A stretch of 9,812 nt of DNA. Origin: an uncultured Micrococcales bacterium (lineage in GTDB: Bacteria; Actinomycetota; Actinomycetes; S36-B12; GCA-2699445). Below the pieces are notes generated by a model. It had not been told where the DNA came from and made no database searches. It was given only the letters and a program-made list of their open reading frames with translations. This document shows positions 1 to 5,487 of the stretch, in pieces. The position numbers were made by a program, and so were the translations under genes. The stretch is taken from NCBI GenBank assembly GCA_903915555.1, contig CAIWTL010000509.1, forward strand, positions 1-9,812, given 5' to 3'. The stretch's first letter is position 1; each line of letters begins with the position of its first letter.

Positions 1-17
1 AGGGCTTCCTCAGGTTA

Positions 18-33
18 GCAGTGACACCACTGC
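18..33 (-). terminator. Hairpin downstream of the Ser-triplet gene
   Basis: A perfect 6-bp inverted repeat (GCAGTG/CACTGC) with a 4-base loop begins 6 bases past the stop codon of the Ser-triplet gene. It could end the two-gene transcript, but no T-run follows on the minus strand. Intrinsic terminators without a T-run are often proposed in GC-rich actinobacteria, so this is a structural guess. Nothing else can be read in positions 1-39. Confidence 0.35.
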
Positions 34-39
34 CTCCCG

Positions 40-369
40 TCACTCGGTCGGCGTCGCCCCGATCGCCGCCAATGCCACCGCGGCGACTGCGACCACCCCG
101 CCGATGACGAGTACCCGGCGGCGCGGGGCGAAGGCGCGATGAGCCATGACGCCACCGCCGCTGGTCGAACTCATCACGGACCCCACCGACAGCCATGACA
201 TCAGCGAGCCGGCCGACGCAGCCGACCCGATGCTGAAGATCGAGCCCGCCGATCCCACGGAACCGATGGACAGGACCGAACCCGAGGACCACAACGACAA
301 CACGGAACCGGTCGATCCGATCGAGAGGGCCGAACCCGCGGAGCCGGTCGACAGGACTGACGACGCCAT
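40..369 (-). CDS. Tail-anchored membrane protein with Ser-every-third-residue repeat, unknown function
   Basis: This encodes a 109-residue protein of unknown function. Residues 4-70 carry serine at every third position, 23 in a row without a break. The residue before each Ser is usually Gly, with a bulky residue (L, W, F or M) returning about every 9 or 12 residues. A basic stretch (HRAFAPRRR, 77-85) then precedes one hydrophobic segment (86-105) and a four-residue tail. By the positive-inside rule the repeat should face the cytoplasm with the C-terminus outside. Ser is encoded by TCG, TCC, TCA, AGC and AGT and Gly by all four codons, so the pattern is kept at protein level and is not a fresh DNA expansion. 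The ATG lies one base past the stop of the upstream coiled-coil gene (TGACATG), suggesting coupling. An in-frame GTG at 402 has AGGAGG 12 bases upstream and is an alternative start. Start choice and function are uncertain; the gene itself is likely real. Confidence 0.7.
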   Translation of the reverse strand: MASSVLSTGSAGSALSIGSTGSVLSLWSSGSVLSIGSVGSAGSIFSIGSAASAGSLMSWLSVGSVMSSTSGGGVMAHRAFAPRRRVLVIGGVVAVAAVALAAIGATPTE

Positions 370-370
370 G

Positions 371-1087
371 TCAGGGGACGGTGACGGTGATGACGTCGCC
401 ACACGTGGCGGACGCCTCCTTGAGCACGGAGTCGACCTCCTTGTACGTCACCACCGTGGCGACGTCCTCGTAGATCTTGAGCAGTCCGTTGGCCATGACC
501 GACGCGCACTTCTTGGCCAGGGCGGACTCCGCCTGCGACGCCTTGAGTTGCGCGGCGAGGTTGTTCTCCTTGGCCTGGGCGTTCGCCTGTGCCTGCTGGT
601 ACTTCTTGTTCAGCGCGGCGATCTCGGCGGTCTCCTGCTTGATCTTGGAGGTATCGATCTTGAGATCACCCTTGTACTTCTTCGACTCGGCGCGGTACTT
701 CGCGATCTCCTTGGCCTCTGCCGCTTCCTTCGCCCCCGACGAGGCCTCGAGCTGCTTCAACTGCTGCTGCAGTGCCGCGATCTGCTGATCGGTCGACGAC
801 TGCAGGTTGTTGAGCGTGCTGTTGGTGTTGAAGCCCCAGATCGCGAAACCGATGGTGGTCAGGGCGAGGACGCCGGTCGCGATCTGCCACGGCAGCGACG
901 TGTTCTTCCCGTGGTCGCCGGGCACCGGAGCCGGGGTTCCCGGGGTGTCGGCTCCGCCTGATGCGGATCCCGGCGTGGGAGCGGAACCGCCGTAGGCCGG
1001 GCCAGTGGGGGGAGTCTGCGGGATGGCCGTCGTGGGCTGCGGGTCTCCGCCGGGAACGGGAGGATTGGGCGGCGTCGGCGTGGTCAT
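371..1087 (-). CDS. Pro-rich single-pass coiled-coil membrane protein, unknown function
   Basis: The product has 238 residues. Residues 1-60 are rich in Pro, Gly and Thr and look disordered. Residues 67-86 form one transmembrane segment (from PWQIATGVLALTT). Residues 88-190 are rich in Ala, Gln, Lys and Glu with heptad-like spacing, as in a coiled coil. The C-terminal part contains Cys194 and Cys229, which could pair if it is exported. The basic residue before the membrane segment suggests a cytoplasmic N-terminus and an extracytoplasmic coiled coil. The start is an ATG with GAGGAG at 1093-1098, five bases upstream. It is the first gene of a pair with the coupled Ser-triplet gene. No enzymatic motif is visible and I do not recognise the family; a cell-envelope scaffold role is only a guess. 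The C-terminal Lys-Val-Ser-rich region shows no frameshift. Confidence 0.85.
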   Translation of the reverse strand: MTTPTPPNPPVPGGDPQPTTAIPQTPPTGPAYGGSAPTPGSASGGADTPGTPAPVPGDHGKNTSLPWQIATGVLALTTIGFAIWGFNTNSTLNNLQSSTDQQIAALQQQLKQLEASSGAKEAAEAKEIAKYRAESKKYKGDLKIDTSKIKQETAEIAALNKKYQQAQANAQAKENNLAAQLKASQAESALAKKCASVMANGLLKIYEDVATVVTYKEVDSVLKEASATCGDVITVTVP

Positions 1088-1092
1088 GGGAA

Positions 1093-1098
1093 CTCCTC
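1093..1098 (-). promoter_or_regulatory. Ribosome binding site of the coiled-coil gene
   Basis: GAGGAG on the minus strand lies five bases before the ATG at 1087. This is the only strong Shine-Dalgarno sequence with good spacing for the two-gene module, and it fixes the start of the first gene. Confidence 0.75.
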
Positions 1099-1103
1099 GA
1101 TAG

Positions 1104-1122
1104 TGTCCGCGGACAGATTATC
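1104..1122 (-). promoter_or_regulatory. Putative promoter with palindrome at the start site, coiled-coil gene
   Basis: The minus strand carries GATAAT at 1122-1117, a close match to the -10 consensus. It is followed by a perfect 12-base palindrome, TGTCCGCGGACA (1104-1115). The predicted transcription start, about 1110, falls at the centre of the palindrome, the usual place for a repressor operator. No clear -35 box is seen. The gap from the antiporter stop to this gene (1088-1184) also contains a direct repeat of GGGTCGCC near 1166-1181 but no convincing terminator, so read-through from the antiporter remains possible. Confidence 0.4.
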
Positions 1123-1184
1123 CTCCACCGACGCCGTTGCCCGGACGGCTCGCCGGAGCGTGGGCGACCCGGCGACCCGCTGCC

Positions 1185-3200
1185 TCAGTCGTCCACGAAC
1201 GGGCTGGGGACCCCGAGGGCGAACCCGGATCCCGCCTGGCCGGGACCTGCGACGACGGCCAGCCCCACGTCCGGCTGCTGAGCCGCCTTCGCGTAGGCGC
1301 CACCGATGAGGGTCGGGCCGACCCCCGTGGCGGTGAGAACGAGGTCACCCGGACGCACCCGTTCCGCCAACCACTCCCCCGGCTTGCGTCGGCACCGCTC
1401 GACGGCAGCGTCGCCGAAGACCGACAGTGCCGCTGCCGGCACATCCTCCTCGGCGACCACCATGACCGCCACGCGCCACTCGGCCCGAAGGGCCCCACAG
1501 ACAGCGGCGAGGAAGGCGATGTCGATCACGGCGGTGTCGGCCGCCTCCGCCGCCTCCACGGCAACAGCGATGCGCTCGACGCGGGGCAGATCCACGACGG
1601 TGATCACCGGGACGGGCGCGGCGGCGACGATCTGTTCCGCACCGCCGTCACGGAACCAGCCCGCCATCCCGCTGCGCAGGCGGTTGCCCACGACGATGAC
1701 CGACGCGTCCGTCTCGAGCGCGGCGTTGCGCAACCCGAGCGCCGGCGACTGGTCGAGACGCACGTGGGCCTGCCCCTCGGCGCCCGACGCCGCCACCCGG
1801 TCGGCCATGGTCTCGCGCATGCGGGCGGGAGGGCGGGAGACGGCGGTCAACTCGTCGGCGATCACGTGGACGGGATTGACTGTGCCGGACGCCGCCCGCG
1901 CCAGGGCCGTGGCAACGGGCATGAGAGTGGCTGCCTGGGCGTCGTCGGCGATCCCCACGAGCACGTTCTGCCCCACCGGGCGCTCCTCGCGTCGGGGCAC
2001 CGGGACGCGGGAAGCGAACCACTGGGTGGTCGCCGAACTGACGAGCAGGCTGACCAGGACGACGACGAGCACCGCGTTCAGCACCACCTCGTCGAACAGC
2101 CCGATCGAGAAACCCACCGCTGCCGCGGCCAGCGTGGCTGCCGCCTGCGGAAGTGTCAGCGAGAACATCAGACCGACCTCGGACCACGCGAAGCCCCGGG
2201 TGCGACCGGCGACCGCCGCCGCAAGGTACTTCCCGACCACCACCGCCACCGCGAAGGCGGCGGCGACCTGGAGGGTGCGGGGCTGGGTGATGACCGACGG
2301 CTCGATGAGCAGACCGATGGAGATCAGGAAGAAGGGGATGAACAGCGAGTTGCCCACGAACTCCGTGACCTCCATCAGAGGCGAGCCGTTGGGGACGCTG
2401 CGGTTGAGGCCGAGCCCGGCGAAGAAGGCCCCCACGATGCCCTCGATGCCGAAGGCCTGGGACAGCAGTGCGGCCGCGAGGAACGCCAGGACGAGGAAGA
2501 TGAACCGGGCCGCCCGCGACCTGCCCGGGTGGCGGAACCACCATCGCGCGGTCCAGGGGAGCACCACGAGGGTGAACAGCCCGGTGACGAGGAGACCCAA
2601 CGGGAGACTGACATAGGGGTTGGTGCCCGCTTCGTTGTCGCCACCGGCGACAACCGCCAACACCAGCAACGCCAAAGTGTCGGTGATCACCGTGGCACCG
2701 ACCGAGACCACGACACTGCGACTCGACACCAGTCCGCGGCGTTGCACGATGGGGTAGGTGACCAGCGTGTGGGAGGCCCACACCGAGCCGATGAGCGCCA
2801 GTCCCCATCCCGACAAGCCGGTCCAGACACCGGCGACGACACCGAGCACGAACGGGAAGCAGAAGGTCAGGAGCCCGAACGTCAGCCCCGCGCCACGGTT
2901 GCGGCTGAAGAGGCCCAGATCCAACTCGAGCCCCGCGAGGAACATGAGGTAGAGCAGACCCACCGACCCGAGGCCCTGCAGGCCCGCGCCGTCGATGAGG
3001 TTGAATCCCTCCGGACCGATCAGGTAGCCGCCGAGGATGAGCCCGATGATGCCCGGGATCCGGATCCTTTCCATGATCATCGGCATGATCAGGGTCACGG
3101 CGAGCACGCACAGGAGCAGCCCGACCGCGCTGTCGAAGATCGGTGGGTCCTGCGTGCTGGTCGCCGGTGGGGAGACCACCGCGGTCAGGGCAGCGTGCAC
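1185..3200 (-). CDS. CPA2-family cation:proton antiporter with two C-terminal Usp-like domains
   Basis: This 671-residue protein should exchange Na+ or K+ for protons across the cytoplasmic membrane. Residues about 22-395 form a multi-pass transporter with CPA2 hallmarks: IPGIIGLILGGYLIGP at 48-63, FLAGLELDL at 87-95, and an ion-binding segment with Thr173-Asp174 (VITDTLALLV). The TD pair replaces the double Asp of electrogenic NapA-type exchangers. Lys324 lies in a late membrane segment where this family often has a conserved Lys. Residues about 411-538 resemble a universal-stress-protein fold, with a VIVVGNR strand-turn near 501-507. Residues about 541-653 look like a second, degenerate copy. 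Such cytosolic domains usually bind nucleotides and regulate the pore. The GTG start has no Shine-Dalgarno sequence but sits six bases after a TAnnnT box, so it is probably leaderless. Family assignment is firm; the transported ion is unknown. Confidence 0.92.
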   Translation of the reverse strand: MHAALTAVVSPPATSTQDPPIFDSAVGLLLCVLAVTLIMPMIMERIRIPGIIGLILGGYLIGPEGFNLIDGAGLQGLGSVGLLYLMFLAGLELDLGLFSRNRGAGLTFGLLTFCFPFVLGVVAGVWTGLSGWGLALIGSVWASHTLVTYPIVQRRGLVSSRSVVVSVGATVITDTLALLVLAVVAGGDNEAGTNPYVSLPLGLLVTGLFTLVVLPWTARWWFRHPGRSRAARFIFLVLAFLAAALLSQAFGIEGIVGAFFAGLGLNRSVPNGSPLMEVTEFVGNSLFIPFFLISIGLLIEPSVITQPRTLQVAAAFAVAVVVGKYLAAAVAGRTRGFAWSEVGLMFSLTLPQAAATLAAAAVGFSIGLFDEVVLNAVLVVVLVSLLVSSATTQWFASRVPVPRREERPVGQNVLVGIADDAQAATLMPVATALARAASGTVNPVHVIADELTAVSRPPARMRETMADRVAASGAEGQAHVRLDQSPALGLRNAALETDASVIVVGNRLRSGMAGWFRDGGAEQIVAAAPVPVITVVDLPRVERIAVAVEAAEAADTAVIDIAFLAAVCGALRAEWRVAVMVVAEEDVPAAALSVFGDAAVERCRRKPGEWLAERVRPGDLVLTATGVGPTLIGGAYAKAAQQPDVGLAVVAGPGQAGSGFALGVPSPFVDD

Positions 3201-3218
3201 GCCTGCAGGCTAGCCTGC
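3200..3218 (-). promoter_or_regulatory. Leaderless promoter of the antiporter, inside a 14-bp palindrome
   Basis: On the minus strand TAGCCT (3212-3207) fits the actinobacterial -10 pattern TAnnnT. It is followed by six bases and then the GTG start at 3200, so transcription would begin on the start codon. The box lies inside a perfect 14-base palindrome (3205-3218), which could be an operator. No Shine-Dalgarno sequence precedes the GTG, consistent with a leaderless mRNA. No good -35 box is visible. Confidence 0.5.
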
Positions 3219-3253
3219 CGGCACCGCCGGACGACCCGCTCGCGAGGAACAGC

Positions 3254-3268
3254 GGCGGGGGTCCCGCC
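3254..3268 (-). terminator. GC-rich hairpin after the epimerase gene
   Basis: A perfect 6-bp stem (GGCGGG/CCCGCC) with a 3-base loop starts seven bases past the epimerase stop codon, upstream of the antiporter promoter. It lacks a T-run. Its position between two same-strand genes supports separate transcription of the antiporter. Confidence 0.45.
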
Positions 3269-3274
3269 CGAGGA

Positions 3275-4288
3275 TCAGTGCCTCACGACGAACTCGACCA
3301 CCGACCGCCACGTCTCCCCCGCCCCCAGGGAACGCCACCCCACGTCCTGGCCGGCCCCCTGGAGGTGCACCGCGTCAGTCGGGCAGGTGTAGGGCTCGAC
3401 CGCGATGGAGGCCCGGTTGCCGGGGGTGAACACGACGATGTCGCGGAACGCCGAGTCGTACCTCATGTCCACCGTGGCACCGCATCCCGAGAGGACCGCG
3501 CGCCGCATGAGTCCGTCCGGACCCGGCTCGAACGGCGGCAGCCCGGTCAGGACATCGTCGAGGACGCGCTCTCCGACGGGTTCCTGGACGCGGAGGTCGC
3601 GGTCACCCGTCACGGGCGACACGGTTCCCTCGGGGATGCTGTCGTGCAGCGGCCAGAAACTGTCGGCACCCACCTGGATGTCGACGTCGGCCAGGTCGTG
3701 GCATCCGAGCAGCGAGAAATAGGGGTGGTATCCCAGGCCGAAGGGAACCGGATGGTCGTCGACATTCGCGACCTCGGCGACCAGCCGCAGTCCGCGGTCC
3801 CCCAGTTCGTAGGTGAGCCGCAACTCGAGGTCCCCCGGCCAGTCCGCGGCCACGTCGGCGGCGTCGCGCGACAGGCGGAAGGTGCCCGTCACGGCGGACT
3901 CGCCCGATGCCTCGTAGTCGCTCCAGGGCCGTTTGGCGCAGAACCCGTGGATGGCGTTCGGGTCCCCGGGATGGGCGTGCGGCAGGCTCCACGTGCGCCC
4001 GTCCCACTCGAACTCGGCGCCCGCGATCCGGTTCGGGAACGGGAAGAGCACGGGGATGCCACTCCTCGTCCCACTACCTCCGACGAGAACATCGGACTCG
4101 TGGTGCAGCAGCGCGAGACCCCCGGGAGTGCGCCAGTCGAAGAGGTTGAAGCCGACGTCGGGGACGATCGTGGCCGTGGCGCCCGCTGGCGACGACAACC
4201 GGACCAGCGGCATGCCCTGGGTCGGCAGCGGGCCGTCCGGGCCCTCGACGACGATGCGCGTTCCGGTGGGATCGATGTGCACAGCCAT
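3275..4288 (-). CDS. Aldose 1-epimerase family protein (galactose mutarotase-like)
   Basis: The 337-residue product belongs to the aldose 1-epimerase superfamily, cytosolic beta-sandwich enzymes that interconvert alpha and beta anomers of sugars or sugar phosphates. The family landmarks appear in order. Asn86-Arg87 lie in FPFPNRIAG, and His114 in the HGF motif. His188 in GYHPYF is the likely general acid, and Glu298 in VEPYTCPTDA the likely general base. Length is normal for the family (about 290-350). The reading frame stays open far upstream, but sequence before Met1 is unlike the family, so I start at the ATG at 4288. It has no good Shine-Dalgarno sequence; the ATG at 4213 (Met26) is possible but would shorten the N-terminal strand. 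No sugar-catabolism genes flank it, so the substrate cannot be inferred from context. A hexose-6-phosphate epimerase is an alternative. Confidence 0.9.
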   Translation of the reverse strand: MAVHIDPTGTRIVVEGPDGPLPTQGMPLVRLSSPAGATATIVPDVGFNLFDWRTPGGLALLHHESDVLVGGSGTRSGIPVLFPFPNRIAGAEFEWDGRTWSLPHAHPGDPNAIHGFCAKRPWSDYEASGESAVTGTFRLSRDAADVAADWPGDLELRLTYELGDRGLRLVAEVANVDDHPVPFGLGYHPYFSLLGCHDLADVDIQVGADSFWPLHDSIPEGTVSPVTGDRDLRVQEPVGERVLDDVLTGLPPFEPGPDGLMRRAVLSGCGATVDMRYDSAFRDIVVFTPGNRASIAVEPYTCPTDAVHLQGAGQDVGWRSLGAGETWRSVVEFVVRH

Positions 4289-4513
4289 GGACCCGATCGT
4301 GCCAGTAGGAGGCCCCGGATCCGGGCCCGAATCGGATGCCCGGGGGCAAACCGGGCACCCCGAGAGTGTCTGCACCGATCTGTCGGGCCCGCGTGGCACG
4401 GTGGGGGATCGTCGGACAGGCGGCGAGCCGGACGGGGCGCAACGGCAGCCCAACCGTCCGAGCTGGGTGGAGTCGTCATCGGCAGGTGGCGGCGGTGCAG
4501 GAGGGACAGACAC
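4289..4513. other. Divergent intergenic region with GC-rich palindromes
   Basis: This 225-base gap separates the epimerase gene (minus) from the 149-residue gene (plus) and must hold both promoters. It contains a perfect 12-base palindrome, CCCGGATCCGGG (4314-4325), overlapping CGGGCCCG (4322-4329), and the interrupted inverted repeat TGCCC-GG-GGGCA (4337-4348). On the epimerase side only a weak CACGAT box is seen seven bases before the ATG. I found no clear -10 box for the plus-strand gene. No convincing gene or RNA is visible here. Confidence 0.4.
4499..4505 (+). promoter_or_regulatory. Strong ribosome binding site of the 149-residue gene
   Basis: AGGAGGG ends eight bases before the ATG at 4514. 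It decides the start of the gene, whose frame stays open for more than a kilobase upstream across the antisense of the epimerase. Confidence 0.75.
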
Positions 4514-4963
4514 ATGGGGCAGATTCACGATCGGTCGGCGACGGCGGTGGCCCACCCGATCCGACGGTGGGACGAGTCGACAGCCGAACAGGACCACACC
4601 GTGGCCGCCGAGGCCGACCTGAGCAGGGACTTCGCCTGCCTCGTCACGGTCTCGCATCTGGCGCCCGGTGACGAGCGACATCTCCGACTCGTGATGGGAG
4701 TGACCGGCGTGATCGATACGGACAGCACGGCGGATGTCCACATGATCGTCGCTGCGGGCGACCCCCGGTCGGCGATCCGGGTCTGCGTGGAGTCGATCAG
4801 CGCGAGGTTGCCCCAGTCGGTCGTCACCGTCGCCGAGATCGTGGACTACAACCATGCCCTGCTCACGTTCCTGGAGCAGCACGGCGAGCACCCCGACGAC
4901 GTCGACGGCGTCGCGACCTTCGACGACCGCGAAGCGGTCGCCCACATCCTCGACCGGGAGTGA
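4514..4963 (+). CDS. Conserved-looking hypothetical protein, 149 residues
   Basis: I do not recognise this protein. It has no signal peptide or membrane segment and is acidic, so it is probably cytosolic. The middle (residues about 39-117) alternates likely strands (ACLVTVSHL, HLRLVMGVTGVID, ADVHMIVAA, SVVTVAEIVD) with an amphipathic helix (SAIRVCVESISARL). This could be a small alpha/beta sandwich such as a ferredoxin-like fold, but that is inference. The C-terminus ends in a second helical stretch with many Asp and Glu. The start is fixed by a strong Shine-Dalgarno sequence. Its stop overlaps the GTG start of thpR (GTGA), so the two are translationally coupled and may share an RNA-related or stress-related job. 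Reading frame and start are well supported; function is unknown. Confidence 0.75.
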   Translation: MGQIHDRSATAVAHPIRRWDESTAEQDHTVAAEADLSRDFACLVTVSHLAPGDERHLRLVMGVTGVIDTDSTADVHMIVAAGDPRSAIRVCVESISARLPQSVVTVAEIVDYNHALLTFLEQHGEHPDDVDGVATFDDREAVAHILDRE

Positions 4964-5487
4964 GCGGGCCCGACACCCGCCGCCTCTTCGTGGCCCTGTG
5001 GCCACCTGCCCAGATCGTCACCGCCCTCGACCGCGATCTCCGCGGGATCCGTCGCGATGCTCCCCCATCGTTGCGCTGGCAGCCGCCGGAGCGCTGGCAC
5101 GTCACCGCGCTGTTCCTGGGAGACTTCCCGGTGCGGCGGGCGACCACGCTGGTGGAGCACGCAGCGGCCGACATCCCGCCCGGTGAGATGACGGGCGGTG
5201 GTGCCGGCTGCTTCGGACCAGTCCTGTGGTGGGGGGTCGACGCCCCTTGGACCCGGGATCTGCACGCCGCGGTCTGCCACTTGTCCGGTCAGCCGCGCGA
5301 CCCCCGCTGGCTGCCCCACCTCACCCTCGCCCGCAGCCGGGGAGCACCTGTGCCGCCCCCGATCGTCAGCGCGGTGGAGGGCCTCCCGACACGCACGTGG
5401 ACCGCGGATCGGTTGCGGCTCGTTGCCTCGACACTGGGTGCCGATCCGCGCTACGACACAGTGCTGGAGGTCGCACTCACGGGGTGA
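4960..5487 (+). CDS. thpR: RNA 2',3'-cyclic phosphodiesterase (2'-5' RNA ligase-like)
   Basis: This 175-residue member of the 2H phosphoesterase superfamily should hydrolyse 2',3'-cyclic phosphates on RNA ends to 2'-phosphates; some homologues join tRNA halves in vitro. The two diagnostic HxTx motifs are present: HVTA at 47-50 and HLTL at 120-123. The family N-terminus RRLFVALWPP (7-16) supports the chosen GTG, and the length matches the usual 175-190 residues. GTG at 4960 overlaps the preceding stop by two bases (GTGA), and there is no independent strong Shine-Dalgarno sequence, so translation probably depends on the upstream gene. Its last 11 bases overlap the 3' end of the opposing dapE. 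No RNA ligase or tRNA gene is nearby to narrow the physiological substrate. Confidence 0.9.
   Translation: MSGPDTRRLFVALWPPAQIVTALDRDLRGIRRDAPPSLRWQPPERWHVTALFLGDFPVRRATTLVEHAAADIPPGEMTGGGAGCFGPVLWWGVDAPWTRDLHAAVCHLSGQPRDPRWLPHLTLARSRGAPVPPPIVSAVEGLPTRTWTADRLRLVASTLGADPRYDTVLEVALTG

Noticed and set aside
146..961. Plus-strand frame of 271 codons rich in Glu-Pro, Asp-Pro and Thr repeats.
   Set aside because: It is the exact antisense of the Ser-triplet and coiled-coil genes; its repeats are the mirror of the Ser/Gly codons, and it changes to Leu/Arg-rich nonsense over the coiled-coil gene.
1166..1181. Direct repeat of GGGTCGCC in the gap after the antiporter.
   Set aside because: There are only two eight-base copies in very GC-rich DNA, with no spacing or structure pointing to a function; it was not treated as a repeat element or CRISPR.
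1137..3392. Plus-strand frame of 751 codons.
   Set aside because: It is antisense to the antiporter gene, is dominated by Arg, Asp, His, Glu and Gly, and shows no domain. Long open antisense frames are expected at this GC content.
3143..4513. Plus-strand upstream extension of the 149-residue gene.
   Set aside because: It is antisense to the epimerase and has no start support; AGGAGGG at 4499-4505 points to the ATG at 4514.
4289..5005. Minus-strand upstream extension of the epimerase frame, up to 239 more codons.
   Set aside because: The extension is antisense to the thpR partner gene and the intergenic region, is Arg/Pro-rich, and does not resemble the family N-terminus.
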